A stretch of DNA of 57,092 nt from an uncultured Oscillospiraceae bacterium (GCA_905233385.1 CAJOEH010000014.1:1-57092); one strand, 5' to 3'; shown: positions 30,508 through 40,559, counted from the first letter of the stretch. Notes: a model not told the origin generated them from the letters alone. A program made the numbers and translations.

Positions 30508-31653
30508 CTTTAGAATATTCGCGCTGAGAAAGGCGACCAGCGGCACGGCCAGGATCATGCCGAGGCTGCCGGCAATCGCGCGGATCAGCTCCATGGAGAG
30601 GAATTCCGCGTTCATCAGCTGCTCGAAGGACGCGTCGTAGGCGTAGATCAGCAGCATGGTGTTCAGCCCCGTGCCGGCGAAGGCGAGCACGAGCGTATTC
30701 GCCATCGTGCCCATCGCGTCTCTGCCGACGTTCATGCCGGAGCGGAACAGTTTCTTCGCCGGAAGCTCCGGGTCGATGCGGTGCACCTCGTCCACCGCCG
30801 AGGCGACGCTCATGGAGATGTCCATGATCGCGCCCTCCGCCGCGATAAGGATGCCGCAGATCAGCAGGCCCTTGACCTTCAGGCCGCCGTCCGCCGCCGT
30901 CAGAAGCAGGCTTTCCGCCTCGTCCATGTTCAGGCCGGAGATGTGGACGATCCGCCCGGCGAGGAAGGCGAACAGACCCGCCAGCAGGACGCCGCCGAAG
31001 CTCCCCAGCGCGGCGGCCATGGACTTGGTGTGCAGGCCGCCGATGAAGACGAAGCTGACGAACGAGGTCAGCGCGACGATCAGGAGCGTGGTCGGCACAG
31101 GCGGCCAGCCGCGCTGCACCAGCAGCGGCAGCAGGACGAAGACCACGCCGCCCATCGTGAACAGCAGGCCGAAGACCGCGCTGATCCCCTGCTTGCCGCC
31201 GACCAGGATCAGGACCAGCAGAAAAATGCCGATAAACAGCAGCAGCCACGGGATGCGCTCGTAATTGTAGACGGAAACGGTAAACTCGTTGTCCCCCGTC
31301 GTGATGACGCGCACGGAGAGGGTCATCCCCTTCTCCGCCGGAATGCTGAAATACGGGCTGAGATAGTGGGTGATCTCCGCTTCCTCGCCGACGTAGCGGC
31401 CGCTCGTGAGCTCCAGGCACAGCTTCTGCGAGCCGACCAGCGTGTTTTCCACGTCGGGGTTGACCTCCGTGTTGTCCTCGAGCACTTCGAGCACCTTCGC
31501 GGTCTCGTACTCGACGCCGGAGGTCCGGGCGATCTCGTAGACCGACCGTCCCTGTACGGCGTAGAGCCGGATCCCGAGCAGCAGAGCGAAGCCGATCACG
31601 CCGATCAGCACGCGCGTCAGGAGTTCTTTTTTGTTCATAGCAAATCGTTTCAT
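30490..31653 (-). CDS. YibE/F-like multi-pass membrane protein
   Basis: A 387-residue protein of the YibE/F family. One N-terminal helix (about residues 13-32) is followed by an extracellular domain, then seven or so helices from residue 138. Family landmarks are VLILVGGKQGISAVFGLLFTM, GLLICGILIAAEGAIMDISMSVASAVDEV near 262-290 and GMNVGRDAMGTMANTLVLAFAG. The function of the family is not established; transport or a membrane chaperone role has been guessed. ATGs at 31653 and 31638 are both possible; neither has a strong ribosome site. It follows the giant SLH gene by 52 bases, with a hairpin between. Confidence 0.82.
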   Translation of the reverse strand: MKRFAMNKKELLTRVLIGVIGFALLLGIRLYAVQGRSVYEIARTSGVEYETAKVLEVLEDNTEVNPDVENTLVGSQKLCLELTSGRYVGEEAEITHYLSPYFSIPAEKGMTLSVRVITTGDNEFTVSVYNYERIPWLLLFIGIFLLVLILVGGKQGISAVFGLLFTMGGVVFVLLPLLVQRGWPPVPTTLLIVALTSFVSFVFIGGLHTKSMAAALGSFGGVLLAGLFAFLAGRIVHISGLNMDEAESLLLTAADGGLKVKGLLICGILIAAEGAIMDISMSVASAVDEVHRIDPELPAKKLFRSGMNVGRDAMGTMANTLVLAFAGTGLNTMLLIYAYDASFEQLMNAEFLSMELIRAIAGSLGMILAVPLVAFLSANILKKKQTA

Positions 31654-31663
31654 GGCTTCGGTC

Positions 31664-31696
31664 GCTTCTGTCCGGCGCGGCGCGCCGGACAGAAGC
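31664..31696 (-). promoter_or_regulatory. Long GC-rich palindrome between the giant SLH gene and the YibE/F gene
   Basis: GCTTCTGTCCGGCGCG at 31664-31679 is the exact inverse complement of 31681-31696, a 33-base palindrome with a one-base centre. It has no T-tract on the minus strand and ends 10 bases before the next start codon, so it looks more like an attenuator, processing site or protein site than a simple terminator. Confidence 0.5.
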
Positions 31697-31705
31697 AGAT
31701 TCAGA

Positions 31706-34700
31706 TTATTGCTTCGTCAGGAAGCGGGCAAGCATCGTCGCGCACTGGGTGCGGGTCGCGTTGCCGACCGGGTCGAGGACGACGACGCCGTTGATCACGT
31801 TGCCGTTGATGACGCCCTCGCGGACCGCCCAGATCATCGCGTCCACGGCGTAGCCGCTGACCTTCGCGGCGTCCGGGTATTTGCTCAGGTCGCCGCTGAC
31901 CGCCTCGCTGCCGGAATAGCGGTAGAGGATCGCCGCGATCTGCTCGCGGGTGATGGCGACCGTCGGCGCGAAGGTCGTCGGGCTCATGCCCTTGACGATG
32001 CCGTTGTCCGCCGCCCAGACGACCGCGTCGGTGTACCACTGTCCGGCAGGCACGTCCTTGAACGGATTCTTCAGTCCGGCGACGGAGGGGCTGCCCTCCT
32101 GCCGGTAGAGGATCGTGACCAGCATCGCGCGCGTCAGCGTTCCGTTCGGGTCGAAGATCTTATCGCCGACGCCGTTCATCAGGCCGTTCGCGATCACGAA
32201 GTCCGTGCCCTCGTGGTACCACAGGGTCGGGTCGAGGTCCTTGAACTGCCGGGACGGACACGGTACGACTTCCGATCTCGTCTCGCCGCAGAGCGTGCAG
32301 GTGTAGGTGACGATGGGATCGTAAGCGACCGTCGCGGGCCGCGTGATCTTGCCCTCATCCCAACGGTGGCCGAGCGCGGCGATCTCCGCGTAGGTGGTGT
32401 AATCGCAGCGCGTGCAGGTCTGGTAGGCGTTCCAGCCGATCGCCAGACAGGTCGGCGCCTTGCCCTCGTGTTCGACGAGGTCGTGGCCGAGCGCCGGGAT
32501 CTCCCGATAGGTGCTGCAGCCGCAGCGGCGGCAGGTCTGGTAGGCGTTCCAGCCGACTTCCGTGCAGGTCGGCGCCTTTGCCGCGTGGCTCTCGAAGTCA
32601 TGGCCGAGGGCCGGCTGCTCCGCGTAGGTGCTGTAGTCACAGCGGCGGCAGGTCTGATAGGCATTCCAGCCGACTTCCGTGCAGGTCGGCGCCTTTGCCG
32701 CGTGGCTCTCGAAGTCATGGCCGAGGGCCGGCTGTTCCGCGTAGGTGCTGTAGTCGCAGCGGCGGCAGGTCTGGTAGGCGTTCCAGCCGACCGCTGTGCA
32801 GGTCGGCGCCTGCGCGGCGTGCTCTTCGATATCGTGGCCGAACGCCGCGATCTCCCGATAGGTGCTGCAGCCGCAGCGGCGGCAGGTCTGATAGGCCTCC
32901 CAACCGGGCTCGGTACAGGTCGGCTGCTGTCCCGCGTGGCTCTCGTAGTCGTGGCCGAGGGCGTCGAGTTCCGCGTAGGTACTGTAGTCGCAGCGGCGGC
33001 AGGTCTGATAGGCCTCCCAGCCGACTTCCGTGCAGGTCGGCGCCTTCGCGGCGTGGTTCTCGACATCGTGGCCGAACGCCGGGATCTCCTGATAGGTGGT
33101 GTAGTCACAGCGGCTGCACGTCAGATAGGCCTCCCAGCCGGGTTCGGTGCAGCTCGGCTCTTTGGCCGCGTGATCGCGGTAATCGTGGCCGAGGGCCGGA
33201 ATCTCCTGATAGTCGGTGTAATCACAGCGGCTGCATGTCAGATAGGCCTCCCAGCCGGGTTCCGTGCAGGTCGGGTCCTTGGCCGCGTGATCGCGGTAAT
33301 CGTGACCGAGGGCCGGGATCTCAACGTAGGTTGTGTAGTCGCAGCGGCTGCACGTCTGGTAAGCGTTCCAGCCGACCGCGGTGCAGGTCGCCGCCTGCGC
33401 TGCGTGATCGACGAAGGCGTGGCCCAGCGCGGGGATCACGGTCTCGGAGAGCAGCGCGCCGCAGAGATCGCAGTACTCTTTATCGTAGCCCGCCGTCGTG
33501 CAGGTCGCGTCCAGCCGTTCGTGATAGGTGTCCTCATGGGTGCAGGGCGGCTCGCCGGTCGGCGGGATCGTCTGCGTCATCGTCGCGCCGCAGCGGAGGC
33601 AGGTAAAGGTCTTGAAGCCCGGCTCGGTCGCCGTCGGCGCGAGCGTCACCTCGCCGTCGTTCCACAGGTGGTTGAGCGCTGGGATCGTCGTGTACGAGAG
33701 CATGAGCCCGCAGTGGTCGCAGACCTCTTTGTCGTAGCCCGCCGTGGTGCAGGTCGCGTCCAGATGCTCGATATGGGTCTGCTCATGCTGGCAGGGCTGC
33801 GGGTCGATGGTCTCGGTCATCGTCGCGCCGCAGCGCTTGCAGGTGTAGGTCATGATCCCGGGATCAGTCTCGGTCGGCTCGACGGTCACAACGCCGTCGT
33901 TCCACAGGTGGCCGAGCGCGTCGGTCTCGTCGCCGACGTAGGAATAGCCGCATTCGGTGCAGGTGTAGGTGGTGTAGCCGCCCGTCGTGCAGGTCGGCTC
34001 CGTGACGACAGAATCGAACTCGTGGTCGCACTGTTCGGCGATCAGCACGACCTCGTCGCAGTCGCGCACGCGCAGACAGCAGGCAGAAACGTCGCTGCCC
34101 GCCTCCGGGTGCATGAAGCCCAGGCCGACCGCGCTGACCACCGCGCCGACCTCGCAGAAGTCGGCAAGGTCGTTGCGGCCCGTCGTGCCGGAGTAGATGT
34201 AGCCGTCGATGAAGACCGTCGCGACGCCGGTGTTATCCTTCAGGCGGATCTGCGTGACCGCGTCGCCCTGATAGGAGACCTCGGTGACCACGCCCTGCGT
34301 CTTGAGGAGTCTGCCGCCGTTCTTTTCATAGTCCATCGCGTCCGCGCACTTGACGCTCTTCGGCGCGAGGACGTTCTGGTTTTCGCTGTCGAGGATCGTG
34401 CAGCGGAGCACCTGGATCTCGATATCGTCCTGATAGGCGTCCTTATAGCCGACGATCCGGATCTTCGTGCCGATCTGCAAACCTTCCGCGGAATACGGAT
34501 AGACGGTCACGCCGCCGGTCTCGTCCTGCACGTAGATTGTGTCGAAGAACTTGGTTCTGTCGTTGGCGGTGCCGTTGGTGACCCAGCCTTCGATGCAGAA
34601 GACTTCGCCCATTCTCCCCTGCCGCATTTCGGCGATCGGGGTGACGGGGAGCTGCGCGCCGACGCCCGCGAGGATGTTCTGCATCAGCGTGCCGTTAAGG

Positions 34701-37700
34701 GTCAGGTCGTGCTCGTCGGTCTCCATGTTGAAGTCGGACAGGAAGACGCTGCCGGAGACGAAGATGTGGCCGCCCGCCTTGGTGTCCTGCACGACGGTCT
34801 CGATCACGTCGCCGGGCTGCTGGACGTAGAGCAGTTCTTCGGAGTTGACGGAAACGCCCGCGTCGGTCTTGGTATCCAGCGAGAAGGTCTCGGGATTGCC
34901 CCAGACGAGTTTTTCCGCGGAATAGACCTTGTCGGTCTCCGCGTTATTGCTGATATTGACGGAGCAGGCGGAGTAGATCGCGAAGGCGGAGCCTTCGGCC
35001 GCGCCGGCCAGCCACGGCGAGGTCTTATCATAGTACCGCAGTTCCGGCGCGTAGTTGACCGTGTCGTTCTCCTTCAGCTCGGCGACCTCGTCGGAGCGGA
35101 GGCGGACGGTCGAGCCCATGGCGGACAGGAGCTTGTTCATCTCCGTATGCGTCTGGCAGGCGGTGGAGTCGTTGAAGTCCGCGCTGCCGCACAGGACGAC
35201 GGAGCCGCCGCTCGCGGCGTAGTCCGCGACCATGGAAACGAAGCTGTCCTCGAAGTGGCTCACGTAGTAGCCGGACATCGTGCGCCTTGCCGGCGCGGTG
35301 ACGATCAGGAGCTGGCAGTCGTCCAGCATCTGTTTCGTGATCTTGTCGGTCACCACTTTGACGCGGGCGAAGTTGTCCGCGCCGAGCTGCACGACCTTCG
35401 TGACGTTGCCGGAGTAGCTGCCGGTGACGTAGTCGTTGTAATGCGTGCCGTCGATGATGACGTTGGAGATCATCGCGTCGGGCAGGAACTTCATCTGCAA
35501 TACGCCGTTATATTGCTTGTCCACGCCGTTGTACTCGCCCCGGACCGTGGCCTCGAGGCTCATCGCGCCGATGCCGCCGTAGGTGAACGGGAAGGTGTAG
35601 GACGCGGTGCTGTGCGCGGGAAGCACGGTCAGACCGTTCGCCGCGAGAGGCACCGTATGGACGGTCTGTCCGTCCGCGGTGAAGACGACGGAGTCGATCG
35701 ACAGATCGAGGTCTTCGTCGTTGTAGAGGTTCAGCGTGATGTTCATCGGCTCGTTCTGGATGGGGATGTCGGCGTCGGTCGTCAGGTCCTTGATGCCGAT
35801 CGCTTCCACCTCGCCGATCCAGACCGGCGCTGTCACGGCGATGTTGCCGTCCGCCTGCGTCAGCCGCAGATAATAGTAGGAATAGCTCGCGTTCAGGTCG
35901 AATTCCACCGTGGATTCCCGGACCGGAACGGATTTCGTCGCGGCGACGATGCCGCCGTTCACAAGAACGTCCACCTTGACGGAGCCCGTGTCGGTCGGGT
36001 CGGAGAGGACCGCCTTGAGGTGGACGGTCTCCTCCACGTCCTCCGCGGCGAGGATCGTGCCCATTTCGTAGTTGTCCAGCGTGTAGTAGACGCTGAAATC
36101 GTTGTCCTCCGTCGCGTAGACGCGGCGGTTGCGGATGGCGTCGTAAATGTTGTTCCTCGTCAGGCTGTCGGCCATGACGACGCTGCGCGCCGTGTTGGAG
36201 TCGCCCCAGTGCCCCTTGTGGTTGTCCTGATTGTTGGTCGGCGCGACGTGCCAGCCGAGGTCGAGCGCGCGGGTGTATTCCTCGTAGGACGGGAAATAGC
36301 CGGACGAGCCGATGGTGCCCTCGCCGTTGCCGACCTCGATGATGGTGATGAGCTCGTCGATGACCTCGTCATAATAGGCGTAATCCTCGAAGTTGCCGAA
36401 GGTCGTGCCGGGATGGTTGAACTGGCTCAGGGAGTTGGCGTCGCTCTTGAGCGCGGCGTAGTAATTGCTCAGCGCCGTCGCGTAGGAGGCGAACTCCGGC
36501 TGCGTTCTGCTCTGGAAACCCGCGGTGTTGTAGGTGTTCATATGGCCGAGGCCGTTCGACCACGTCATCTCGTAGCCGTAGATGCCGACGAAGTCCTCGC
36601 GGGTGTATTTGTCCGCCAGCTCGTGACCGTAGACCCACTTGGAGGACATCGACCCGTCGAAGACGGACGCGCCCATGTCGTTGTCAAAGGCGTTGGAGTG
36701 GTCGGTGACGGCGAGGAAATCCAGATTGTCCACCTCGTTGGCGGCGTGGTAGAAGGCCTCCTCGCAGGAGCCCGCGCCGTCGGAGAGGTTCGTGTGGCTG
36801 TGGAGCTGGCCGAAGTAGAGGTTATAGAATTCGTTCAGCCGCCGCGTGAAGGTCAGGACGGAGATCGGGCTGTTGACGTAGCCCTCCTTCGTGCCCATGA
36901 CCATCACGGTGCAGTCGCCCTCCAGCAGTTCCTCCGTCAGCACCGGCTTGTTCGCCGGGTCGTAGATCTGCCACGTCTCGCCGCCGTCGAACGAGTATCG
37001 GATGACCGCGTCCTCCGTCGCGCAGGTGAATTTGATCTCCGTTCCGACCGGTACCGCGCCGCCGTTCGGCTTCGCCTTGACCGGCGCGACCTGCGCCTGC
37101 ACGAAGTAGTAATAGGTCTTGACGGAATCGTAGCCCGTGTGCGGGCTGTCGGACCAGGTCTTGACCAGCGCCGGGAAGCTGTCGAGCAGCGGCGGATTCG
37201 CCGGGTCGTAGACCAGGGCCGTCCTGCCGTAGTCGAGGGAGTAATAGATCGTCGCGTCCTCGGTCGCGCAGTACAGCAGGAGCTGCTGCCCCGCGGGCAC
37301 GCTGGTCGGCAGATCGCAGCGCACCCAGTCGGCGATCTCCGGGTGGATCATCGGGCAGCCGGTCAGCTCCACCGTGTCGATACGGACGGAGGAGATCTTG
37401 CTGACCGCGGTGACGAGCTCGCCCGCCGCGTTGATCGTCGGGGTCTGGCGCGTGCGGGAGGCGTAGAGGCGAATATAGAGCGTCTCGGCGTTCTCGCAGC
37501 CCTTCGGCACGTCCAGCTCGACGGAGACGTAGCTGCCGCCGACGTCCATCGGAATGAAGCCGCCGGTGATGCTGCCTTCGCCCGATACGTCATAGGTCGC
37601 GCCGCCGTAGCCGTAGCCCGTGTAGGCGTAGCTGTAATGGCCCTTGCCGAAGTTGATAAATTCCTCGCCGTCCGTGGAATAGCGGGCGGTGAAGCCGTTC

Positions 37701-40444
37701 GGTCCGGCGTTGGAAACGCGCAGACGGAACGACAGGGCAAGCTCGGTGTACTTCGCCGTGGAGACCTGCATTTGCAGGTAGTCGTCGGTCGGGACCATGA
37801 TGACGACGGGGTTGCCCTCGTCGTCCGGCTCGGTGTCCGGCTCGCCGTCGCCGTCCTCGTCCACCGTCGTCATGCCGGAGCCCATGCAGGGGCTCTTGCT
37901 GCCGAGGTAGTAGTTCGTCGAGTTGGTCGAGGAGGTGGAGAAGCCCGGCGTGATGTCCGCGCCGCCGACGTTGACGGTCATGACTGCCTGGCCGTCCATG
38001 CGGTCGTTCGCGGTGATCAGATCGCCGTAGACGTAGAGATCGCCGGCGTAGTTCGCGTTGCCGCCCCAGGCGGCGATCACGCGGCGGTCGTTCTCGTTGA
38101 ACGTAAAGTCGGCGACGTCTGCGGAAGCGTCGTTTTCGGGAACGAACACGTCCTCCGCGTGATAGGTCTGCGGCCAGCTCCAGTCGGCGGGATACCGCGC
38201 CTCATTTGGATCGCTCTCGTGTCCCGCGCCGATGACGCCGTAGATCGCGACGTTGTTGATCTTGTTGCTGCCGCCGTTCTTGATGACGTCGCCCTTGATG
38301 GATTCGTCGTCCGCGACGACGACGCGGATCACGAGATTCGCGCTCTGCGCGGCGTCGGGCAGATCGACGATGTAGTTTTTCAGAGAGCCGGTGATCGTGA
38401 GCTGGGCGAATTCCACCCAGGTCTCGCCGAGGTCGACGGAATAGCGCAGCGACAGATTCTTCGGGCCGGTCGAGGACGAGCCCGTCCGAAGCTGGAAGGT
38501 CATGCTCGTGCAGCCGGAGGTGTTGGCGATCACCTGCCAGTAGGCGTTGGTCGTCCAGCCGGTCTGATTGAGCGCCTTGGAAACGTAGGAACAGTACGCG
38601 CTCGTGATATGCGACAGAGTTCCCCAGCCGGTCGTCGCGTCCGCGGGCATGACCGCCGCGTCCTCAAACTTCCACGCCGCGATCGGGTCGCCCACGACAT
38701 CGGCGTTGATGAAGCCCTCGTCGATATCCTCCTGCGCGGGCTGGTAATCGGAAGGATAGGTCGGCTTCGCGGGATCGGCCGTATGCGCGCCGGTCAGCGA
38801 GCCGGTCAGATAGACCATGTTGATCTTGCTGTTGCCGCCGGAGGCGATCGTCGCGGGCGTCGCGTCGGTCGCCTTGACGGACTGGTTGCTCGTTACGACG
38901 AGACGGAAGAGGCAGTTGGCCGCCTGCGCCTCGTCGGGGACGGTAAAGGAGTAGTTTTCCAGTGCGGAGGTGAGACGGATCTCACCGCCCGCCCGCGTCC
39001 AGTTCGCGCCGTTGTCGGTGGAGTATTCCAGCGCGAAGTCGCGCGGACCCGTGGAGGAGGAGCCGAGCTTCGCCGTCAGCTTCATGCCGCTGTAGCCGGA
39101 GGTGTTCGCGACCAGCAGCCAGTATGCGCCGACGTCCCAGTTCTTGATCGCCAGGCCGCCGCCCGTGTAGGCGGGGCCGGTCGTGACGGAGTTTGCGAGA
39201 TAGCCCCAGCCCTTGACCGCGTCAGCCGGCAGGGATTTCGCCTCCTCGAAGTTCCAGCCGACGAAGGCGTCCGACGGGATGGCGTCCGAGGCGGTGTCGC
39301 CGTAGCCGTCCGGCCAGGAGGGCGCGGCAGGGTTGGGCGCGTGATTTTCGCCGGGATTGCCGGTCAGGGTCACGTGGTTGATGCGGCTGGTGCACTGGGC
39401 CTTGTTGATGCTGCCGCCGTTCAGGGCGGTGTCGCTGTCCACGCGGAAACGGACGAGCAGGTTCGTGCTCTGCGCCTCCGCGGGCAGATGGATCGTCTGG
39501 TGCTGGAGCTTGGTCGTGCTGTTCGCGAGGTGGTAGTTCTGCACCCAGACCCAGTTGTCGCCGAGGTCGGTAGAGTATTCCACCGCCCAGTCCGCCGGGC
39601 CGGTGCCGGAGGAGAGAACGTCCGCCTCCAAAACGAGGTCAGTGCAGTCGGAGGTGTTGAAGACCATGCACCAGTTGTGGCCGACGCCCCATTTCTTCAC
39701 GCTCATCGCGATGAGCTTCTCGTCCTTTTCGCTGACGAGCTTGACCTCGCCGGAGGCGGTGGTGTTCAGATAGCCCCAGCCCTCCGTCGCGGGCGTTGGG
39801 AAATCGTCTGGGTGATCTTCCGCGGTAAAGTGGAAGGCGGCCAGGGTCTGATAGCCGGATTCCATGACGTAGAGACGGATGAACGCGATCTTGTTGGTGC
39901 CGTTGCCGCCCACCGTGGTATAATTGCTGCTGATCGGGACGTTGTCCGCGGGCGTCAGACGGATCAGCAGGTTTTCGCTGATGGCGTCCTCCGGGAAGGC
40001 GACGGAGGGCTTCTCCGTCACCGTTTCCGAGGTGATGGAGTAGGATCCCGCCAGCTTCCAGGTGTCGCCCGCGTCGGTGGAATAGACGACGTTCCAGTTC
40101 TTCGGACCCGTCGCGGAGCCCTGTACGCGCAGATCGAGCACCAGATTGCTCTTGCCGCTGGTGTCGATCCCGGAAAGCTGCCAGTAGGGATTCGTCACGT
40201 TCCATTTGTTATGGATAAAGTAGCCCGTGGAGTTCGCGGCAAGCGCGTCGCCGGACGAATGCGACAGATAGCCGCTGCCCGTCGTCGCCGGCACGTCGAC
40301 CTTCTCGGCGGTCTTGTCGTTGTACTCCCACGCGACGATGATCGTCGAGGCCTCCAGCGCCATGGCGGAAACCGGCAGCAGAGTCAGGATGATCGTCAGC
40401 AGCAGCACAAAGGCAAGCGCTCTCCTTCGCAGACTGTGTTTCAT
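31706..40444 (-). CDS. Giant secreted SLH-anchored PHP-metallohydrolase (CehA/McbA-type) protein
   Basis: A 2912-residue exported protein. After a signal peptide (1-30) come about five repeats of roughly 190 residues (starting near 35, 200, 395, 585, 785) with the pattern '(A/G)W.(F/Y)......P....GWG.L'; they look like jelly-roll sugar-binding modules. Two chitobiase-C-terminal-like beta units lie near 1060-1190 (CATEDATIYYSLDYG, CATEDAVIRYSFDGG). The PHP/CehA-like hydrolase begins near 1210 with QLHSHTNLSDG (metal ligands H-x-H...SDG) and continues to about 1460 (NNQDNHKGHWGD). A GATase/DUF4350-like region (about 1665-1880) and OB-like segments (about 1940-2130) follow. Then come 15 CxxC modules (about 2140-2730) and three SLH domains to the end. 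GGAGG precedes the ATG. Substrate unknown; wall-anchored phosphoester hydrolysis is inferred. Confidence 0.82.
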   Translation of the reverse strand: MKHSLRRRALAFVLLLTIILTLLPVSAMALEASTIIVAWEYNDKTAEKVDVPATTGSGYLSHSSGDALAANSTGYFIHNKWNVTNPYWQLSGIDTSGKSNLVLDLRVQGSATGPKNWNVVYSTDAGDTWKLAGSYSITSETVTEKPSVAFPEDAISENLLIRLTPADNVPISSNYTTVGGNGTNKIAFIRLYVMESGYQTLAAFHFTAEDHPDDFPTPATEGWGYLNTTASGEVKLVSEKDEKLIAMSVKKWGVGHNWCMVFNTSDCTDLVLEADVLSSGTGPADWAVEYSTDLGDNWVWVQNYHLANSTTKLQHQTIHLPAEAQSTNLLVRFRVDSDTALNGGSINKAQCTSRINHVTLTGNPGENHAPNPAAPSWPDGYGDTASDAIPSDAFVGWNFEEAKSLPADAVKGWGYLANSVTTGPAYTGGGLAIKNWDVGAYWLLVANTSGYSGMKLTAKLGSSSTGPRDFALEYSTDNGANWTRAGGEIRLTSALENYSFTVPDEAQAANCLFRLVVTSNQSVKATDATPATIASGGNSKINMVYLTGSLTGAHTADPAKPTYPSDYQPAQEDIDEGFINADVVGDPIAAWKFEDAAVMPADATTGWGTLSHITSAYCSYVSKALNQTGWTTNAYWQVIANTSGCTSMTFQLRTGSSSTGPKNLSLRYSVDLGETWVEFAQLTITGSLKNYIVDLPDAAQSANLVIRVVVADDESIKGDVIKNGGSNKINNVAIYGVIGAGHESDPNEARYPADWSWPQTYHAEDVFVPENDASADVADFTFNENDRRVIAAWGGNANYAGDLYVYGDLITANDRMDGQAVMTVNVGGADITPGFSTSSTNSTNYYLGSKSPCMGSGMTTVDEDGDGEPDTEPDDEGNPVVIMVPTDDYLQMQVSTAKYTELALSFRLRVSNAGPNGFTARYSTDGEEFINFGKGHYSYAYTGYGYGGATYDVSGEGSITGGFIPMDVGGSYVSVELDVPKGCENAETLYIRLYASRTRQTPTINAAGELVTAVSKISSVRIDTVELTGCPMIHPEIADWVRCDLPTSVPAGQQLLLYCATEDATIYYSLDYGRTALVYDPANPPLLDSFPALVKTWSDSPHTGYDSVKTYYYFVQAQVAPVKAKPNGGAVPVGTEIKFTCATEDAVIRYSFDGGETWQIYDPANKPVLTEELLEGDCTVMVMGTKEGYVNSPISVLTFTRRLNEFYNLYFGQLHSHTNLSDGAGSCEEAFYHAANEVDNLDFLAVTDHSNAFDNDMGASVFDGSMSSKWVYGHELADKYTREDFVGIYGYEMTWSNGLGHMNTYNTAGFQSRTQPEFASYATALSNYYAALKSDANSLSQFNHPGTTFGNFEDYAYYDEVIDELITIIEVGNGEGTIGSSGYFPSYEEYTRALDLGWHVAPTNNQDNHKGHWGDSNTARSVVMADSLTRNNIYDAIRNRRVYATEDNDFSVYYTLDNYEMGTILAAEDVEETVHLKAVLSDPTDTGSVKVDVLVNGGIVAATKSVPVRESTVEFDLNASYSYYYLRLTQADGNIAVTAPVWIGEVEAIGIKDLTTDADIPIQNEPMNITLNLYNDEDLDLSIDSVVFTADGQTVHTVPLAANGLTVLPAHSTASYTFPFTYGGIGAMSLEATVRGEYNGVDKQYNGVLQMKFLPDAMISNVIIDGTHYNDYVTGSYSGNVTKVVQLGADNFARVKVVTDKITKQMLDDCQLLIVTAPARRTMSGYYVSHFEDSFVSMVADYAASGGSVVLCGSADFNDSTACQTHTEMNKLLSAMGSTVRLRSDEVAELKENDTVNYAPELRYYDKTSPWLAGAAEGSAFAIYSACSVNISNNAETDKVYSAEKLVWGNPETFSLDTKTDAGVSVNSEELLYVQQPGDVIETVVQDTKAGGHIFVSGSVFLSDFNMETDEHDLTLNGTLMQNILAGVGAQLPVTPIAEMRQGRMGEVFCIEGWVTNGTANDRTKFFDTIYVQDETGGVTVYPYSAEGLQIGTKIRIVGYKDAYQDDIEIQVLRCTILDSENQNVLAPKSVKCADAMDYEKNGGRLLKTQGVVTEVSYQGDAVTQIRLKDNTGVATVFIDGYIYSGTTGRNDLADFCEVGAVVSAVGLGFMHPEAGSDVSACCLRVRDCDEVVLIAEQCDHEFDSVVTEPTCTTGGYTTYTCTECGYSYVGDETDALGHLWNDGVVTVEPTETDPGIMTYTCKRCGATMTETIDPQPCQHEQTHIEHLDATCTTAGYDKEVCDHCGLMLSYTTIPALNHLWNDGEVTLAPTATEPGFKTFTCLRCGATMTQTIPPTGEPPCTHEDTYHERLDATCTTAGYDKEYCDLCGALLSETVIPALGHAFVDHAAQAATCTAVGWNAYQTCSRCDYTTYVEIPALGHDYRDHAAKDPTCTEPGWEAYLTCSRCDYTDYQEIPALGHDYRDHAAKEPSCTEPGWEAYLTCSRCDYTTYQEIPAFGHDVENHAAKAPTCTEVGWEAYQTCRRCDYSTYAELDALGHDYESHAGQQPTCTEPGWEAYQTCRRCGCSTYREIAAFGHDIEEHAAQAPTCTAVGWNAYQTCRRCDYSTYAEQPALGHDFESHAAKAPTCTEVGWNAYQTCRRCDYSTYAEQPALGHDFESHAAKAPTCTEVGWNAYQTCRRCGCSTYREIPALGHDLVEHEGKAPTCLAIGWNAYQTCTRCDYTTYAEIAALGHRWDEGKITRPATVAYDPIVTYTCTLCGETRSEVVPCPSRQFKDLDPTLWYHEGTDFVIANGLMNGVGDKIFDPNGTLTRAMLVTILYRQEGSPSVAGLKNPFKDVPAGQWYTDAVVWAADNGIVKGMSPTTFAPTVAITREQIAAILYRYSGSEAVSGDLSKYPDAAKVSGYAVDAMIWAVREGVINGNVINGVVVLDPVGNATRTQCATMLARFLTKQ
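32350..33430 (-). repeat. Nine tandem 120-base repeats encoding CxxC modules
   Basis: Within the giant gene, nine near-identical 40-residue units (consensus HAAxxPTCTExGWxAYQTCxRCDYxTYxEIPALGHD) are encoded by 120-base repeats; boundaries are approximate. Two neighbouring units (about 32568-32687 and 32688-32807) are almost base-identical, pointing to recent recombination. Six more diverged CxxC modules flank them. The C...CxxC...H pattern suggests small zinc-ribbon-like stalks. Confidence 0.85.
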
Positions 40445-40559
40445 AACGACGCCTCCGTGATAGTGTTTATCATATTTTACCATAAATCAGGTCGGAATGA
40501 CAGGTTTGTGCGGTCGGACGGTGTAGATTTTTCGGGTGTTTTCTTATGCAATAATAACA

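Noticed and set aside
29279-31794. Long plus-strand frames opposite the SLH and YibE/F genes
   Set aside because: Shadows of genes with signal peptides and conserved domains on the minus strand; no start signals.
32350-33430. Regular repeats that could suggest a CRISPR array
   Set aside because: The 120-base units are contiguous, in frame and encode 40-residue protein modules; there are no short spacers and no cas genes.
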